A DNA stretch of 64,000 bases from Pseudomonas sp. v388 (GTDB taxonomy: Bacteria > Pseudomonadota > Gammaproteobacteria > Pseudomonadales > Pseudomonadaceae). This document shows, one piece after another, positions 39,027 to 51,786 of the stretch. Location of the stretch: contig NZ_RHQN01000002.1 of assembly GCF_003935425.1 (NCBI RefSeq), forward strand, positions 62,001-126,000, read 5' to 3'. The stretch's first letter is position 1; each line of letters begins with the position of its first letter. The notes under the pieces are model-generated. The model did not search any database. It saw nothing but the letters and a program-made list of their open reading frames with translations, and had not been told where the DNA came from. Both the position numbers and the translations under genes were made by a program.

Positions 39027-40571
39027 TTACCAGGTTTGGGTGGCCTTGAACTTCTCGATACCGGCTTTCAGGCCAGCGTCGATTTCGTCATTGAAGTCAC
39101 CCTTCACGTTGATCTTCGCCATCAAATCGGCGTGATCGCGGTTGAAGTAAGCAATCAGCGCTTGTTCAAAGCTGCCGACCTTGGCGATTTCGATGTCGGT
39201 CAGGAACCCACGCTCAGCGGCATACAGCGACAGCGCCATGTCAGCGATCGACATTGGTGCGTATTGCTTCTGCTTCATCAGCTCGGTAACGCGCTGACCA
39301 TGCTCAAGTTGCTTACGGGTCGCTTCGTCCAGGTCAGAAGCGAACTGGGCGAATGCCGCCAGTTCACGGTACTGAGCCAGAGCGGTACGGATACCACCGG
39401 AGAGCTTCTTGATGATCTTGGTCTGAGCGGCACCACCCACACGGGATACCGAAACACCGGCGTTCACTGCCGGGCGGATGCCGGAGTTGAACATGGCCGA
39501 TTCCAGGAAGATCTGACCGTCGGTGATGGAAATCACGTTGGTCGGAACGAACGCGGAAACGTCGCCAGCCTGGGTTTCGATGATCGGCAGTGCGGTCAGG
39601 GAACCGGTTTTGCCGGTCACTGCGCCGTTGGTGAACTTCTCTACGTACTCTTCGGAAACACGCGATGCGCGCTCCAGCAGACGGGAGTGGAGATAGAACA
39701 CGTCGCCTGGGTAAGCTTCACGGCCTGGTGGACGGCGCAGCAGCAGGGAAATCTGGCGGTAAGCCACTGCCTGCTTGGACAGATCGTCATAAACGATCAG
39801 CGCGTCTTCACCGCGGTCGCGGAAGAATTCACCCATGGTGCAACCCGAGTACGGTGCAAGGAACTGCAGCGCAGCGGATTCGGAAGCACTTGCAGCCACG
39901 ACGATGGTGTTAGCCAGTGCGCCGTTCTCTTCGAGTTTGCGCACAACGTTGGCGATGGTCGATTGTTTCTGACCGATTGCCACGTAGACGCAGAAGATGC
40001 CGCTGTCTTTCTGGTTGATGATCGCGTCGATGGCCAGAGCGGTTTTACCGATCTGACGGTCACCGATGATCAGCTCACGCTGGCCACGGCCGACAGGAAT
40101 CATGGCATCGACAGCCTTGTAGCCAGTCTGTACAGGCTGGTCTACCGACTTACGCCAGATCACGCCTGGAGCAACTTTCTCGACCGCATCGGTCTCGGTG
40201 TTGTTCAGCGGACCTTTGCCGTCGACTGGGTTACCCAGTGCGTCGACTACGCGACCCAGCAGTTCCTTACCAACCGGAACTTCGAGGATGCGGCCGGTGC
40301 ACTTGGCGCTCATGCCTTCAGCCAGAGTCGTGTATGCGCCCAGTACCACGGCACCTACGGAGTCTTGCTCAAGGTTCAGCGCCATACCGTAGACGCCGCC
40401 CGGAAACTCGATCATCTCGCCGTACATTACGTCGGCCAGACCGTGAATCCGCACGATACCGTCAGACACGCTGACGACTGTGCCTTCGTTACGGGCTTGG
40501 GAGGTTACATCGAGCTTCTCGATGCGACCCTTGATGATTTCACTTATTTCGGAAGGATTGAGTTGCTGCAT
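39027..40571 (-). CDS. atpA: ATP synthase F1 alpha subunit
   Basis: The 514-residue regulatory nucleotide-binding subunit. The N terminus [18 protein letters not shown] is canonical. Walker [10 protein letters not shown], the [12 protein letters not shown] segment and the essential Arg region ([12 protein letters not shown], with SxVSRVG) are present. Standard length. A large antisense frame across this gene is a codon-bias artefact. Confidence 0.98.
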   Translation of the reverse strand: MQQLNPSEISEIIKGRIEKLDVTSQARNEGTVVSVSDGIVRIHGLADVMYGEMIEFPGGVYGMALNLEQDSVGAVVLGAYTTLAEGMSAKCTGRILEVPVGKELLGRVVDALGNPVDGKGPLNNTETDAVEKVAPGVIWRKSVDQPVQTGYKAVDAMIPVGRGQRELIIGDRQIGKTALAIDAIINQKDSGIFCVYVAIGQKQSTIANVVRKLEENGALANTIVVAASASESAALQFLAPYSGCTMGEFFRDRGEDALIVYDDLSKQAVAYRQISLLLRRPPGREAYPGDVFYLHSRLLERASRVSEEYVEKFTNGAVTGKTGSLTALPIIETQAGDVSAFVPTNVISITDGQIFLESAMFNSGIRPAVNAGVSVSRVGGAAQTKIIKKLSGGIRTALAQYRELAAFAQFASDLDEATRKQLEHGQRVTELMKQKQYAPMSIADMALSLYAAERGFLTDIEIAKVGSFEQALIAYFNRDHADLMAKINVKGDFNDEIDAGLKAGIEKFKATQTW

Positions 40572-40592
40572 TGCTCTGCTGCCCCTTCAAAC

Positions 40593-41129
40593 TCAAGATT
40601 TCAATGCTTCGGCTAGTTGCGCGATTTTGCCGCGAACTGAGCCATCGATAACCAGGTCGCCGGCGCGGATCACGACACCACCGATAAGGGTGGCATCCTC
40701 CGCAGCGTGCAGGCGCACTTCCCGGCCGAGCCGTGCACTGAGAACCTTGGCGAGTTTGTCTTGCTGATCTTGGTTCAATGCAAAAGCACTGGTGACGTCC
40801 ACATCGACCGATTTTTCCTGCTCGGCCTTGTACAGGTCGAACAGTTCGGCGATCTCCGGCAGAAGCGGGAGACGATCGTTTTCAGCAACGATGTGGATGA
40901 AATTCTGTGCCTTGGCATCGAACTTGTCGCCACACACTTCAATAAAAGTGGTGGCCTTTTGTGCGCTCGTCAGTCGCGGGGCCTTGAGCATGCGCTGCAT
41001 GGTGTCGTCTTGCGACACCGCAGCAGCCAGGCCGAGCATGGCTGACCAATTGGCCAGTTGCTGGTGGGCCTGCGCGTGCTCGAAGGCCGCCTTAGCGTAA
41101 GGTCGGGCCAACGTGGTCAGTTCTGCCAT
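40593..41129 (-). CDS. atpH: ATP synthase F1 delta subunit
   Basis: A 178-residue peripheral-stalk subunit connecting F1 to the b-subunits. The N-terminal six-helix domain begins [19 protein letters not shown]. The C-terminal part has [17 protein letters not shown] and the closing [25 protein letters not shown], which is the family signature. Gap of 21 bases to atpA. Confidence 0.96.
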   Translation of the reverse strand: MAELTTLARPYAKAAFEHAQAHQQLANWSAMLGLAAAVSQDDTMQRMLKAPRLTSAQKATTFIEVCGDKFDAKAQNFIHIVAENDRLPLLPEIAELFDLYKAEQEKSVDVDVTSAFALNQDQQDKLAKVLSARLGREVRLHAAEDATLIGGVVIRAGDLVIDGSVRGKIAQLAEALKS

Positions 41130-41141
41130 GATCGCCCTCGC

Positions 41142-41612
41142 TTAAATTTCAGCAGCCAGTTTGTTAACCAGCTCCGCGTGCGCGTTTTGATCGATTGTGG
41201 CACCCAGGATCTTCTCGGCACCGTTGACTGCCAGGCTACCCAGTTGGGCACGCAGCGCGTCTTTGACACCGTTCAGTTCCTGCTCGATCTCGGCCTGAGC
41301 CTGGGCCTTCACACGGTCAGCTTCGACGCGAGCCTGTTCACGGGCCTCGTCGACAATCTGCGCACCGCGCTTCTTGGCTTGCTCAATGATTTCGGCTGCT
41401 TGAGTCTTAGCTTCGCGCAGTTGTTGACCCACTTTGTCTTGGGCCAGCTCCAGGTCGCGAGCTGCTCGGCTAGCAGCGTCCAGTCCATCCGCGATCTTCT
41501 TCTGACGTTCGTGCAAAGCCGCGATGACCGGAGGCCACACGAACTTCATGCAGAACAGCACAAAAATGAAGAACGCAACGGACTGGCCAATCAGGGTTGC
41601 ATTAATGTTCAC
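41142..41612 (-). CDS. atpF: ATP synthase Fo b subunit
   Basis: A 156-residue stator subunit. One N-terminal membrane helix ([28 protein letters not shown]) is followed by a long Ala/Glu/Lys-rich helix that dimerises as a right-handed coiled coil. The C-terminal [16 protein letters not shown] contacts delta. Twelve bases separate it from atpH. Confidence 0.97.
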   Translation of the reverse strand: MNINATLIGQSVAFFIFVLFCMKFVWPPVIAALHERQKKIADGLDAASRAARDLELAQDKVGQQLREAKTQAAEIIEQAKKRGAQIVDEAREQARVEADRVKAQAQAEIEQELNGVKDALRAQLGSLAVNGAEKILGATIDQNAHAELVNKLAAEI

Positions 41613-41669
41613 GCCAACACCTCGCTCGTTCGTTGTCCATCACACCAATCACCTCGAAAATTCGAGAGA

Positions 41670-41942
<273 letters not shown>

Positions 41943-42015
41943 TTACGTCGTATTGGTTAGGTTTTTTAATTGAAGCGGTAAAACAAAATCGTTTTTTACA
42001 TCAGCCCTTGCGGGC

Positions 42016-42039
42016 ACCTTCTCGCCTTCGCGAGAAGGT
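42016..42039. repeat. perfect stem-loop in the atpB-atpE intercistronic region
   Basis: ACCTTCTCGC-CTTC-GCGAGAAGGT: 10-bp perfect arms around a 4-base loop, about 90 bases upstream of atpE on the transcribed (minus) strand and 25 bases after atpB. No T-run follows, so it is better read as an mRNA-stabilising or translation-modulating element than as a terminator. Confidence 0.7.
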
Positions 42040-42064
42040 CATCAGATGCGCCGGGTGGCGGATC

Positions 42065-43358
<1,294 letters not shown>

Positions 43359-43504
43359 TGCAACTGCTCCTTTCGCGTCGGTCGCCATAATCATCAACTT
43401 GGCATAATTTGTGCCGACAAAATGCGCGCAGAGTATAGGGGCGCTTAACTCCCTATTCAACTGTAAGGTAGTGATTTCCGACTACACGCTACAGGCCAAT
43501 TGTT

Positions 43505-44377
43505 TCAGCGGATGTGGGCCAGTACCCCTTGCAACTCATCGAGCGAGTTGTAACGGATCACCAACTGCCCCTTGCCCTTCTGACCGTGGCGTATCTGCAC
43601 CGCAGAGCCCAGACGCTCGGCCAGCCGCTGTTCGAGGCGGCTGATGTCCGGATCGGCCTTGACCGGCTCGGCTGCGGCCGGTTTGCCGCTGAGCCACTGC
43701 CTGACCAATGCCTCGGTCTGGCGCACGGTTAGCCCGCGTGCGACAACATGACGCGCCCCCTCGACCTGCCGATCTTCGGGCAACCCGAGCAACGCGCGAG
43801 CATGACCCATTTCCAGGTCACCGTGGGAAAGCATGGTCTTGATGGCTTCCGGCAACGCAATCAGACGCAGCAGGTTGGCCACGCTGACGCGGGACTTGCC
43901 CACCGCATCGGCGACTTGCTGCTGGGTCAGCTGGAATTCGTGCTGCAGGCGCTGTAGTGCCAGCGCTTCCTCGATCGGATTGAGGTCTTCGCGCTGGATG
44001 TTCTCGATCAACGCCATGGCAATGGCGGTTTCATCCGGCACATCGCGAACCATCGCCGGGATGGTTTCCAGGCCCGCCTGCTGGCTCGCACGCCAGCGAC
44101 GTTCACCCGCAATGATCTCGAAGCGATTATCAGCGATCGGACGAATCACGATCGGCTGCATCACACCGTGGCTCTTGATCGACTGAGCCAGTTCTTCGAG
44201 TGCCTGCGGGTCCATGTCCCGACGCGGTTGATACTTGCCACGCTGGATCAGGTCCAGCGGCACATGCTGCAACTCGCGTTGGTCGGCCTTGGCGGCCTGT
44301 TCTTCCAGCGAACTGACGGTTGGACTGCTCAGAAGTGCGTCCAACCCACGTCCGAGACCTCGTTTCTTGACGGCCAT
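43505..44377 (-). CDS. parB: chromosome partitioning protein ParB
   Basis: A 290-residue DNA-binding CTPase that loads at parS and spreads to organise the origin for segregation. The N-terminal MAVKKRGLGRGLDALL contacts ParA. The CTP-binding region has GKYQPRRDM and the GERRWRAS motif. The helix-turn-helix reads TQQQVADAVGKSRVSVANLLRLI, and a C-terminal dimerisation domain follows. Three parS sites for it are in the window. Nine bases after parA. Confidence 0.97.
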   Translation of the reverse strand: MAVKKRGLGRGLDALLSSPTVSSLEEQAAKADQRELQHVPLDLIQRGKYQPRRDMDPQALEELAQSIKSHGVMQPIVIRPIADNRFEIIAGERRWRASQQAGLETIPAMVRDVPDETAIAMALIENIQREDLNPIEEALALQRLQHEFQLTQQQVADAVGKSRVSVANLLRLIALPEAIKTMLSHGDLEMGHARALLGLPEDRQVEGARHVVARGLTVRQTEALVRQWLSGKPAAAEPVKADPDISRLEQRLAERLGSAVQIRHGQKGKGQLVIRYNSLDELQGVLAHIR

Positions 44378-44386
44378 GGGATTTCC

Positions 44387-45178
44387 TTAGGTGGGCTGAG
44401 CGGCTTTCGAGCTGCGGCGTTGACGACGGACCAGTTCACTGGCCAGCGCCAGGTAGGCCAGCGCGCCACGGGATGACTTGTCGTAGGCGAGCACCGGCAT
44501 GCCGAAGCTCGGCGCTTCAGCCAGCCGAATGTTGCGCGGGATCACCGTATCGTACAGCTGCTCGCCGAAGTGCTCCTTGAGCTGCGCCGACACATCGTTG
44601 ATCAGGCTCAGGCGCGGGTCGTACATGGTCCGCAGCAGACCTTCGATCTTGAGCTGCGGGTTGAGCAACTCGCCGATACGCTTGATGTTATCCACAAGGT
44701 CGCTCAACCCTTCCAGCGCGAAGTACTCGCACTGCATGGGAATGATGACGCCGTCGGCCGCCACCAGCGCGTTCAATGTCAGCATCGACAGGGACGGCGG
44801 GCAGTCGATCAGGATGAAATCGTAGTTTTCGCGGATCGGCGCCAGTGCGTTGCGCAGACGACTTTCCTTCATCTGCATTTCCAGCAGGACCACTTCACCG
44901 GCCGTCAGGTCACGGTTGGCCGGCAGCAGCTGGTAACCGCCGTGCTCGGAAAACTGCATGGCCTGGGCCAGATCGCATTCGCCGATCAGCAGGTCGTAGA
45001 CCGAGTTTTCCAGGTTGTGTTTATCCACACCGCTGCCCATCGTCGCGTTGCCCTGAGGGTCGAGATCGATCAGCAGTACACGACGCTTGGTCGCCACGAG
45101 GGACGCTGCGAGGTTGATGCACGTGGTGGTCTTGCCCACACCACCTTTCTGGTTCGCTATCGCGAATACCTTAGCCAT
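44387..45178 (-). CDS. parA: chromosome partitioning ATPase ParA
   Basis: A 263-residue deviant-Walker ATPase. It starts MAKVFAIANQKGGVGKTTTCINLA with the signature double-Lys Walker A; Walker B is in FILIDCPPSLSMLTLNAL. Standard chromosomal length without an N-terminal DNA-binding domain. Two perfect DnaA boxes (44688-44696, 45021-45029) lie in the gene. It follows rsmG by 18 bases. Confidence 0.97.
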   Translation of the reverse strand: MAKVFAIANQKGGVGKTTTCINLAASLVATKRRVLLIDLDPQGNATMGSGVDKHNLENSVYDLLIGECDLAQAMQFSEHGGYQLLPANRDLTAGEVVLLEMQMKESRLRNALAPIRENYDFILIDCPPSLSMLTLNALVAADGVIIPMQCEYFALEGLSDLVDNIKRIGELLNPQLKIEGLLRTMYDPRLSLINDVSAQLKEHFGEQLYDTVIPRNIRLAEAPSFGMPVLAYDKSSRGALAYLALASELVRRQRRSSKAAQPT

Positions 45179-45196
45179 TCTTGCTTGTGTTCCCAA

Positions 45197-45841
45197 TCAT
45201 GCCGTGCGGCGCAGTATCAGCAGATGGCGTTGGCCTTGGCAACCTGGAACGGTCAAGGCTTGTGCGCTATCGAGATGAAAATCTGCCGGCAATGCTACCA
45301 GCTCATCCGCAGGATGCAGCCCTTTCATTGCCAGCCATTGCGTATCGGTGTCGCCCATGTGGCGAGTCCAGCCAGTGAAATCCTCCAGACTGCTGAACGC
45401 ACGGGAGATGATCCCGGTGAACGGCTGATCCGGCTGGTAAGTCTCGGCCCGGCTGTGGATAACTTCAAGGTTATCCAGCTTCAGCTCCAGTTTGACCTGG
45501 GTCTGGAAGCGGGTTTTCTTGCCATTGCTGTCGAGCAACGACACTTTCATGTCCGGAAACAGGATAGCCAATGGAATCCCCGGCATCCCGCCGCCGCTGC
45601 CGACGTCCAGCCAGCGCTCGCCTTTGACGAACGGCACGACGCTCAGGCTGTCGAGCAGATGCCGGGAAACCATTTCGTCGGGATTGCGCACCGCCGTCAG
45701 GTTGTAGGCCTTGTTCCACTTTATCAACAGGGCCAGATACGCCAGCAGCTGACTGTGCTGGGTTTCGCTCAGATCGATGCCCAGCTCACGGGCACCGGTG
45801 GATAACTCTTGGGCGTGCTGCGGGGTGACCATAGAACTCAA
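45197..45841 (-). CDS. rsmG: 16S rRNA (guanine-527-N7) methyltransferase
   Basis: A 214-residue SAM methyltransferase for G527 of 16S rRNA; its loss gives low-level streptomycin resistance in other bacteria. Marks are [28 protein letters not shown] and the SAM motif [16 protein letters not shown], with ISRAFSSL further on. It starts four bases inside mnmG (ATGA overlap), so translation is coupled. Contains a perfect DnaA box at 45454-45462. Confidence 0.97.
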   Translation of the reverse strand: MSSMVTPQHAQELSTGARELGIDLSETQHSQLLAYLALLIKWNKAYNLTAVRNPDEMVSRHLLDSLSVVPFVKGERWLDVGSGGGMPGIPLAILFPDMKVSLLDSNGKKTRFQTQVKLELKLDNLEVIHSRAETYQPDQPFTGIISRAFSSLEDFTGWTRHMGDTDTQWLAMKGLHPADELVALPADFHLDSAQALTVPGCQGQRHLLILRRTA

Positions 45842-47733
45842 GCGCTTTGCTCCAACTGACGGCCCGCGCCGCGTTTTTTCAAGTGAATCATCAACAGGGA
45901 AATCGCCGCAGGCGTCACCCCTGGAATCCGCGATGCCTGACCCAGCGTCTCTGGACGAGTTATCCCCAGCTTGCTTTGAATTTCCTTGGACAACCCGGAA
46001 ATCCCGGCGTAATCGATGTCTTCCGGCAGGCGCGTATCTTCGCTGGCCCGCAGGCGAGCGATCTCGTCCTGTTGCCGATCAATGTAACCGGCGTACTTGG
46101 CCTTGATTTCGACCTGTTCGGCGACTTGAGGATCGGTGCTGCCATGACCGGTGATGGAAACCAGGCTCGCGTAGTCGATTTCGGGCCGGGTCAGCAGGTT
46201 GAGCAGATTGTATTCGTGGGTCAGCGGCGTGCCGAAGTGCGTGGCAATCGCATCACCCTGCTCGGTGCCGGGGCGAACCCAGGTACTTTTCAGACGCTGC
46301 TCTTCCCGTTCGATGTTCTCGCGTTTGGCGCAAAACGCGGCCCAACGGGCATCATCGACCAGCCCCAGTTCGCGCCCTTTTTCCGTCAGACGCAGATCGG
46401 CGTTGTCTTCGCGCAGGATCAACCGGTATTCGGCCCGCGACGTAAACATTCGGTACGGTTCCTGGGTACCCAGCGTGATCAGGTCATCGACCAACACGCC
46501 GATGTACGCTTCATCGCGGCGCGGGCACCAGCTTTCACGACCTTGCGCGCGCAGGGCAGCGTTGGTACCGGCCAGCAGACCTTGGGCACCGGCCTCTTCG
46601 TAGCCGGTTGTACCGTTGATCTGACCGGCGAAGAACAGCCCGCCGATTACCTTGGTTTCCAGGCTGTACTTCAGATCGCGCGGATCGAAATAGTCGTACT
46701 CGATGGCATAGCCCGGGCGAACGATATGTGCGTTTTCCATGCCGCGAATCGAGCGCACGATCTGCAGTTGCACATCGAACGGCAGTGAAGTCGAGATTCC
46801 GTTGGGATACAGCTCATGGGTGGTCAGGCCTTCCGGCTCGATGAACACCTGATGGCTCGCCTTGTCGGCGAACCGATGAATCTTGTCTTCGATGGACGGG
46901 CAGTAACGCGGACCGATCCCCTCGATCACACCCGAGTACATCGGCGAACGATCCAGGTTGGACGCGATGATTTCGTGGGTCCGCTCGTTGGTATGAGTAA
47001 TCCAGCAACTGACCTGCGCGGGATGCTGTTCCTTGGAGCCCAGGAACGACATGACCGGGATCGGTGTATCGCCCGGCTGTTCGGTCATCACCGAGAAATC
47101 CACGGAACGCCCGTCGATTCGCGGCGGAGTACCGGTTTTCAGGCGACCTACTCGAAGCGGCAGCTCGCGAAGACGATGCGCCAGCGAAATCGATGGAGGA
47201 TCTCCCGCCCGACCACCGGAATAATTCTGCATGCCGATGTGGATAAGCCCGCCCAGGAACGTGCCGGTCGTCAATACCACAGAGTCGGCCATGAATCGCA
47301 GGCCCATCTGGGTGATCACTCCACGAACCTGATCCTGTTCGACGATCAGGTCATCGCAGGACTGCTGGAATATCCACAGGTTCGGCTGATTTTCCAGTGC
47401 TTCACGGATTGCCGCTTTGTACAGCACGCGATCTGCCTGAGCACGCGTAGCCCGTACGGCCGGCCCTTTGCGGCTGTTCAAGACACGGAACTGAATGCCG
47501 CCCTTATCGGTGGCCATTGCCATCGCGCCGCCCAGGGCATCGATTTCCTTGACCAGGTGGCTTTTGCCGATCCCGCCGATGGCCGGATTGCAGCTCATTT
47601 GGCCGAGGGTTTCCACGTTGTGCGTAAGCAGCAGGGTTTTGACACCCATGCGTGCCGACGCAAGTGCTGCCTCGGTACCGGCATGACCGCCACCGATGAC
47701 GATCACTTCAAAACGGGAAGGGAAATCCACCAC
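45838..47733 (-). CDS. mnmG: tRNA uridine-5-carboxymethylaminomethyl synthesis enzyme MnmG (GidA)
   Basis: A 631-residue FAD-dependent enzyme that with MnmE modifies wobble U34 of several tRNAs. The N-terminal FAD site is [21 protein letters not shown]. The family signature [12 protein letters not shown] and the MnmG segment [21 protein letters not shown] are present. The C-terminal MnmE-binding helical domain ends [11 protein letters not shown]. The first gene leftward from the first origin module. A DnaA box is at 47238-47246. Confidence 0.98.
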   Translation of the reverse strand: MVDFPSRFEVIVIGGGHAGTEAALASARMGVKTLLLTHNVETLGQMSCNPAIGGIGKSHLVKEIDALGGAMAMATDKGGIQFRVLNSRKGPAVRATRAQADRVLYKAAIREALENQPNLWIFQQSCDDLIVEQDQVRGVITQMGLRFMADSVVLTTGTFLGGLIHIGMQNYSGGRAGDPPSISLAHRLRELPLRVGRLKTGTPPRIDGRSVDFSVMTEQPGDTPIPVMSFLGSKEQHPAQVSCWITHTNERTHEIIASNLDRSPMYSGVIEGIGPRYCPSIEDKIHRFADKASHQVFIEPEGLTTHELYPNGISTSLPFDVQLQIVRSIRGMENAHIVRPGYAIEYDYFDPRDLKYSLETKVIGGLFFAGQINGTTGYEEAGAQGLLAGTNAALRAQGRESWCPRRDEAYIGVLVDDLITLGTQEPYRMFTSRAEYRLILREDNADLRLTEKGRELGLVDDARWAAFCAKRENIEREEQRLKSTWVRPGTEQGDAIATHFGTPLTHEYNLLNLLTRPEIDYASLVSITGHGSTDPQVAEQVEIKAKYAGYIDRQQDEIARLRASEDTRLPEDIDYAGISGLSKEIQSKLGITRPETLGQASRIPGVTPAAISLLMIHLKKRGAGRQLEQSA

Positions 47734-48406
47734 GCACCTCGTGCCTGTTGTCGATGAGAAATTGGGATAGCTGACAAGTATAGGGACTTCACCCCCCTGA
47801 ATGAAACCCGTTGCACAAAATTTAACCAGCTGTGGAAAAGCCGCGGATAAAGAAAATAAAAGAGAAAGAATTTTTATAAAACCTTGTTTTTATGTTTATT
47901 CTTACTGGGCGCCCTTTCTGTGGATAGATCGCTGCAGCCCTTTATTTCCGATATGTACAGAGCTTCAAAAGGCTGTGGTCATGTGCCAATGAGGGCTTGG
48001 GATAACCGTCTTGAGCCTGTGGATTAAACGGACACTTGTCCACAGGGCAGGTTATATCCAGTTTTCACGACCGGTTATCAACTGAGCTAAGGGCTGCTTA
48101 TGCACAGGGCTTAGGAAGAAAAAAATCGGGCTTTTCTTCGTTGTTGCCAGTTCGGCGCGGCTGAGGGACGTGGGATTGGCGTACCGGGGGGTCGATATGA
48201 GCCTGCTTTCAGAACGGGCCACGTATCCGAGCCTGCTGAGCAGACGTTACGCGCATGGAAGCAGCTCGCCTGGAGAGGGCAAGGTTGTCGGAGAGGGCAT
48301 TTTAGGATCGTAAAGACACAGGTAACGGATTATCCACAGCGATGCCGATGACCGGCACGCCGCCTGCCTCTGAAGCTGGATTGGTCATCTCAGAGGCAGG
48401 CGAGGC
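47734..48406. other. origin-like module A between mnmG and mnmE
   Basis: About 670 bases without a gene, holding an AT-rich stretch (47851-47904). TGTGGATAG is at 47919-47927, TGTACAGAG at 47954-47962, TGTGGATTA at 48018-48026, TTGTCCACA at 48036-48044, TTATGCACA at 48098-48106 and a perfect DnaA box at 48330-48338. The first four box elements are one-mismatch or degenerate DnaA boxes. Order and spacing are the same as in the rpmH-dnaA module, so this looks like a diverged copy of the origin. Whether it fires or only binds DnaA cannot be told from sequence. Confidence 0.7.
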
Positions 48407-49777
48407 TCATTTACCGATACAGAAACTGGAGAAAATTCGGCCCAGCAGATCATCCGAGCTGAACGCGCCGGTGATTTCACCCAACGCCTGTTGAGCCTGG
48501 CGCAGGTCTTCGGCCAGCAGCTCCCCTGCGCCCGCCAGGGTCAGTTGCGCACGACCGTGCTCAAGCGCGGTGCTGGCGTGTCGCAGTGCTTCCAGATGGC
48601 GTCGACGAGCACTGAAGCTGCTTTCCGAGGTTTGTTCATAACCCATGCAGGCTTTGAGATGCTCGCGCAGCAGTTCCAGTCCGTCTCCGCCGGCCTTGGC
48701 ACTCAGACTGAGGGTCACATGACCATCAGTACTGGTTTCAAGCCCAATAGCGTCACCGCTCAGATCAGCCTTGTTGCGGATCAAAGTCACTTTGGATGGA
48801 TCCGGACGTTGCTCAAGAAATTCAGGCCATAGTGCGAATGGGTCTGATGCTTCCGGTGCCGTAGCGTCGACCACCAGGAGGATGCGATCTGCCTCGCCGA
48901 TGGCCTTGAGCGCCCGCTGCACACCTATCATTTCTACCTGGTCGTCGGTATCGCGCAGGCCGGCGGTATCCACGACGTGTAACGGCATGCCATCGATGTG
49001 GATATGTTCGCGCAATACATCCCGCGTCGTACCCGCAATCTCCGTCACGATGGCCGCGTCACGCCCTGCCAGTGCATTGAGCAGGCTCGATTTGCCGGCG
49101 TTTGGCCTGCCGGCAATGACAACCGTCATCCCGTCACGCAGCAGCGCACCCTGCCCGGCTTCGCGCATTACTGTGGATAACTCCGTGCGGACGTCATCGA
49201 GCATGCTCAGCACATGGCCGTCGGCCAGAAAGTCGATTTCTTCCTCGGGAAAGTCGATGGCGGCTTCGACATAAATGCGCAGGCCAATCAGTTTCTCCGT
49301 CAGGTTATCCACGCGCCGGGAAAATGCACCTTGTAAAGAGCGCAACGCATTGCGGGCGGCCTGAGCGGAGCTTGCCTCGATGAGGTCGGCGATGGCTTCG
49401 GCCTGGGCCAGATCCAGCTTGTCATTGAGGAATGCACGCTCGCTGAATTCCCCTGGCCTCGCCAGACGGCTGCCCAGTTGCAGGCAACGCTGCAACAGCA
49501 TGTCCAGGACGATCGGGCCGCCATGACCCTGAAGTTCCAGAACATCCTCCCCGGTAAAAGAATTCGGGCCCGGAAAATACAGGGCGATGCCTTCGTCGAT
49601 CACTTGTCCGGCGTCATCTTCGAACGGACCGTAGTGGGCGAAACGAGGCTTGGGGATTCGCCCGGTGATTGCTTCGGCGGCCTTGCCGGCCAACGGCCCT
49701 GACACGCGGACGATACCAACGCCGCCGCGGCCCTGAGCGGTGGCGATGGCGGCAATGGTTTCACGAGGGACATTCAT
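48407..49777 (-). CDS. mnmE: tRNA modification GTPase MnmE
   Basis: A 456-residue GTPase partner of MnmG. The N-terminal tetrahydrofolate-binding domain has GFxG-type segments ([15 protein letters not shown]). The G domain lies near residues 216-376 ([30 protein letters not shown]), followed by the helical domain. The C terminus FCIGK carries the catalytic Cys (CxGK). ATG 49777 chosen by family alignment. Contains a perfect DnaA box at 49172-49180. Confidence 0.98.
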   Translation of the reverse strand: MNVPRETIAAIATAQGRGGVGIVRVSGPLAGKAAEAITGRIPKPRFAHYGPFEDDAGQVIDEGIALYFPGPNSFTGEDVLELQGHGGPIVLDMLLQRCLQLGSRLARPGEFSERAFLNDKLDLAQAEAIADLIEASSAQAARNALRSLQGAFSRRVDNLTEKLIGLRIYVEAAIDFPEEEIDFLADGHVLSMLDDVRTELSTVMREAGQGALLRDGMTVVIAGRPNAGKSSLLNALAGRDAAIVTEIAGTTRDVLREHIHIDGMPLHVVDTAGLRDTDDQVEMIGVQRALKAIGEADRILLVVDATAPEASDPFALWPEFLEQRPDPSKVTLIRNKADLSGDAIGLETSTDGHVTLSLSAKAGGDGLELLREHLKACMGYEQTSESSFSARRRHLEALRHASTALEHGRAQLTLAGAGELLAEDLRQAQQALGEITGAFSSDDLLGRIFSSFCIGK

Positions 49778-49807
49778 GGTCCGACTCCTGGAAAACTGAC
49801 AGATAGC

Positions 49808-49830
49808 AAAACGCCCCACGAGGGGGCGCT
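49808..49830 (-). terminator. intrinsic terminator after yidC
   Basis: On the minus strand GCGCCCC-TCGT-type stem with GGGGCG followed by TTTTGC, located between the yidC stop and mnmE start. Moderate stem, short T-run. It would separate the rpmH-rnpA-yidD-yidC transcript from mnmE. Confidence 0.65.
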
Positions 49831-49855
49831 TTGTAGAACATGTTCACAGGTTAGA

Positions 49856-51538
49856 TCAGGCGGCAGCTTTCTTGGTAGCCGCTTCGATCTTGCGTGTGAT
49901 GTAAGCCTGCTGTGCGATGGACAGGGTGTTGTTCACAACCCAGTACAGAACCAGACCGGCAGGGAACCACAGGAAGAAGAAGGTGAAGATGATTGGCATC
50001 ATTTTCATGACCTTGGCCTGCATCGGGTCCGGCGGAGTCGGGTTAAGGCGCTGCTGGATGAACATGGTCGCGCCCATGATGATCGGCAGGATGAAGAAAG
50101 GGTCTTTGATCGACAGGTCGGTTATCCACAGGATCCACGGTGCCTGACGCATTTCGACGCTTTCCAGGAGCACCCAGTACAGGGAAAGGAAGACCGGCAT
50201 CTGCACCAGAATCGGCAAGCAGCCGCCCAGGGGGTTGATCTTCTCTTTCTTGTACAGCTCCATCATCGCCTGGGACATCTTCTGGCGATCGTCACCAAAC
50301 TGTTCTTTCAGCGCGGCGAGCTTCGGCGCCACGGCGCGCATGCGGGCCATGGACTTGTAGCTGGCTGCGGAAAGCGGGAAGAACAGGCCTTTGATCAGCA
50401 TGGTCAGGATGATGATCGACCAGCCCCAGTTACCCAGGATGGCGTGGATATGCTGCAGCAGCCAGAAAATCGGCTGGGCGATGAACCACAGGATCCCGTA
50501 GTCGACCGTCAGCTCCAGGCCTGGGGATAACTCTTTGAGTACCGCCTGGCTTTTCGGACCGGCATACAAGGTAGCCGCCGTTTCACCTTTGGCACCTGGC
50601 GCTACGGCCAGAGTCGGGCTGGTGAAACCGATGATGTAATTGCCTTGGCTGTCCTTGCGGGTTTGAACAGCGTTGCTGGAATTGTGATCAGGAATCCACG
50701 CGGTCACGAAGTAGTGTTGCAGCCATGCGACCCAGCCACCTTGAACGGTTTCGCGGATCTGTCCCTTGTCGATATCTTTCATCGACACTTTTTTGTACGG
50801 CTCGGCCGCGGTCCACAGTGCCGCACCCAGATAAGTGGCGGTGCCAGTGGCGGTAGTCGACGAAGGATCGGAGCTGGAATCGCGTTTCAGCTGTGCGAAC
50901 AGATTACCAGCCCACGGCTGAGTGCTCTGGTTATCCACAATGTAGGTAACCACGAGGTCGTAGAGACCACGCTTGAGGGTGAAACGCTTGATGTAGTTGA
51001 CGCCGTTTTCAGAAAACTTCAGGTCGATGACCAGCTCATTCTGGCCTTCAGCCAGTTGATAAGTTTTCTGTTCGGTCGCGTAAACCGGGCGACCTGCAGG
51101 ACGAGCGTCTGGACCATTGGTGCCTGTCAGGCCGCTTTGTGCCAGGAAAGTACGCTCGCCACCGTTATCGAACAGCTGGAAAGGTACGTCTGGACGATCC
51201 TGACGACGCGGGTACAAAGGCAGACGCAGCTGAACCACGTCACCACCCACCGGATCGATTGCCAGATCAAGCACATCGGTCTTGACCTTGATCAGATCCT
51301 TGCTCACTACGGCCGGAGTTTCCAGCGGCGCAGCTGTATTCGCGGTTGCGCTAGGAACATCGGCACTGGCAGAACCCGTGTTGCCGGCTGCTGTGTCCGG
51401 AATTGCCGGTGCGGCTGGAGTGGCAGCAACATTCTGGGTCGGCATGGCAGCCTGGCCGTAGTCTTGGTTCCATTTCAGAACCCCGACGTAGGTCACGATT
51501 GCAAGGGCGACGATCAGGATCGTGCGTTTAATATCCAT
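49856..51538 (-). CDS. yidC: membrane protein insertase YidC
   Basis: A 560-residue inner-membrane insertase and Sec partner. The N-terminal anchor (MDIKRTILIVALAIVTYVGVLKWNQDYG) is followed by an Ala/Pro/Thr-rich linker and the large periplasmic beta-supersandwich P1 (about 70-340). Five core helices follow (IIILTMLIKGLFFPLSAASYKSMARMRA, GGCLPILVQMPVFLSLYWVL, FTFFFLWFPAGLVLYWVVNNTLSIAQQ) with the hydrophilic-groove Arg in the first. Full length for a gammaproteobacterium. Two DnaA boxes are inside (50122-50130, 50931-50939). Confidence 0.98.
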   Translation of the reverse strand: MDIKRTILIVALAIVTYVGVLKWNQDYGQAAMPTQNVAATPAAPAIPDTAAGNTGSASADVPSATANTAAPLETPAVVSKDLIKVKTDVLDLAIDPVGGDVVQLRLPLYPRRQDRPDVPFQLFDNGGERTFLAQSGLTGTNGPDARPAGRPVYATEQKTYQLAEGQNELVIDLKFSENGVNYIKRFTLKRGLYDLVVTYIVDNQSTQPWAGNLFAQLKRDSSSDPSSTTATGTATYLGAALWTAAEPYKKVSMKDIDKGQIRETVQGGWVAWLQHYFVTAWIPDHNSSNAVQTRKDSQGNYIIGFTSPTLAVAPGAKGETAATLYAGPKSQAVLKELSPGLELTVDYGILWFIAQPIFWLLQHIHAILGNWGWSIIILTMLIKGLFFPLSAASYKSMARMRAVAPKLAALKEQFGDDRQKMSQAMMELYKKEKINPLGGCLPILVQMPVFLSLYWVLLESVEMRQAPWILWITDLSIKDPFFILPIIMGATMFIQQRLNPTPPDPMQAKVMKMMPIIFTFFFLWFPAGLVLYWVVNNTLSIAQQAYITRKIEAATKKAAA

Positions 51539-51540
51539 GA

Positions 51541-51786
51541 TTACTCGGCCATCGAAGAAGAACGGGAGGTGGGGACAGGTGGAACCGGGTCATAACCGCC
51601 GGGATTCCACGGATGACAGCGACCTAGACGACGAAGAGTCAGCCAGCCGCCGCGCAAAAGGCCATGATTATCGATGGCTTCATACGCGTAGCAGGAACAA
51701 GTGGGGTAGAAACGACAGTGACTGGCCATCAGCGGGCTAATGGCATAGCGATAAAACTGGATCGGAACGAGCGCCAGTTTACGCAT
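51541..51786 (-). CDS. yidD: membrane protein insertion efficiency factor YidD
   Basis: An 81-residue amphipathic inner-membrane-associated protein that aids YidC-dependent insertion. It holds the family core [28 protein letters not shown], then [14 protein letters not shown]. It overlaps rnpA by eight bases at its start and precedes yidC by two bases, so the three are coupled. Confidence 0.95.
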   Translation of the reverse strand: MRKLALVPIQFYRYAISPLMASHCRFYPTCSCYAYEAIDNHGLLRGGWLTLRRLGRCHPWNPGGYDPVPPVPTSRSSSMAE

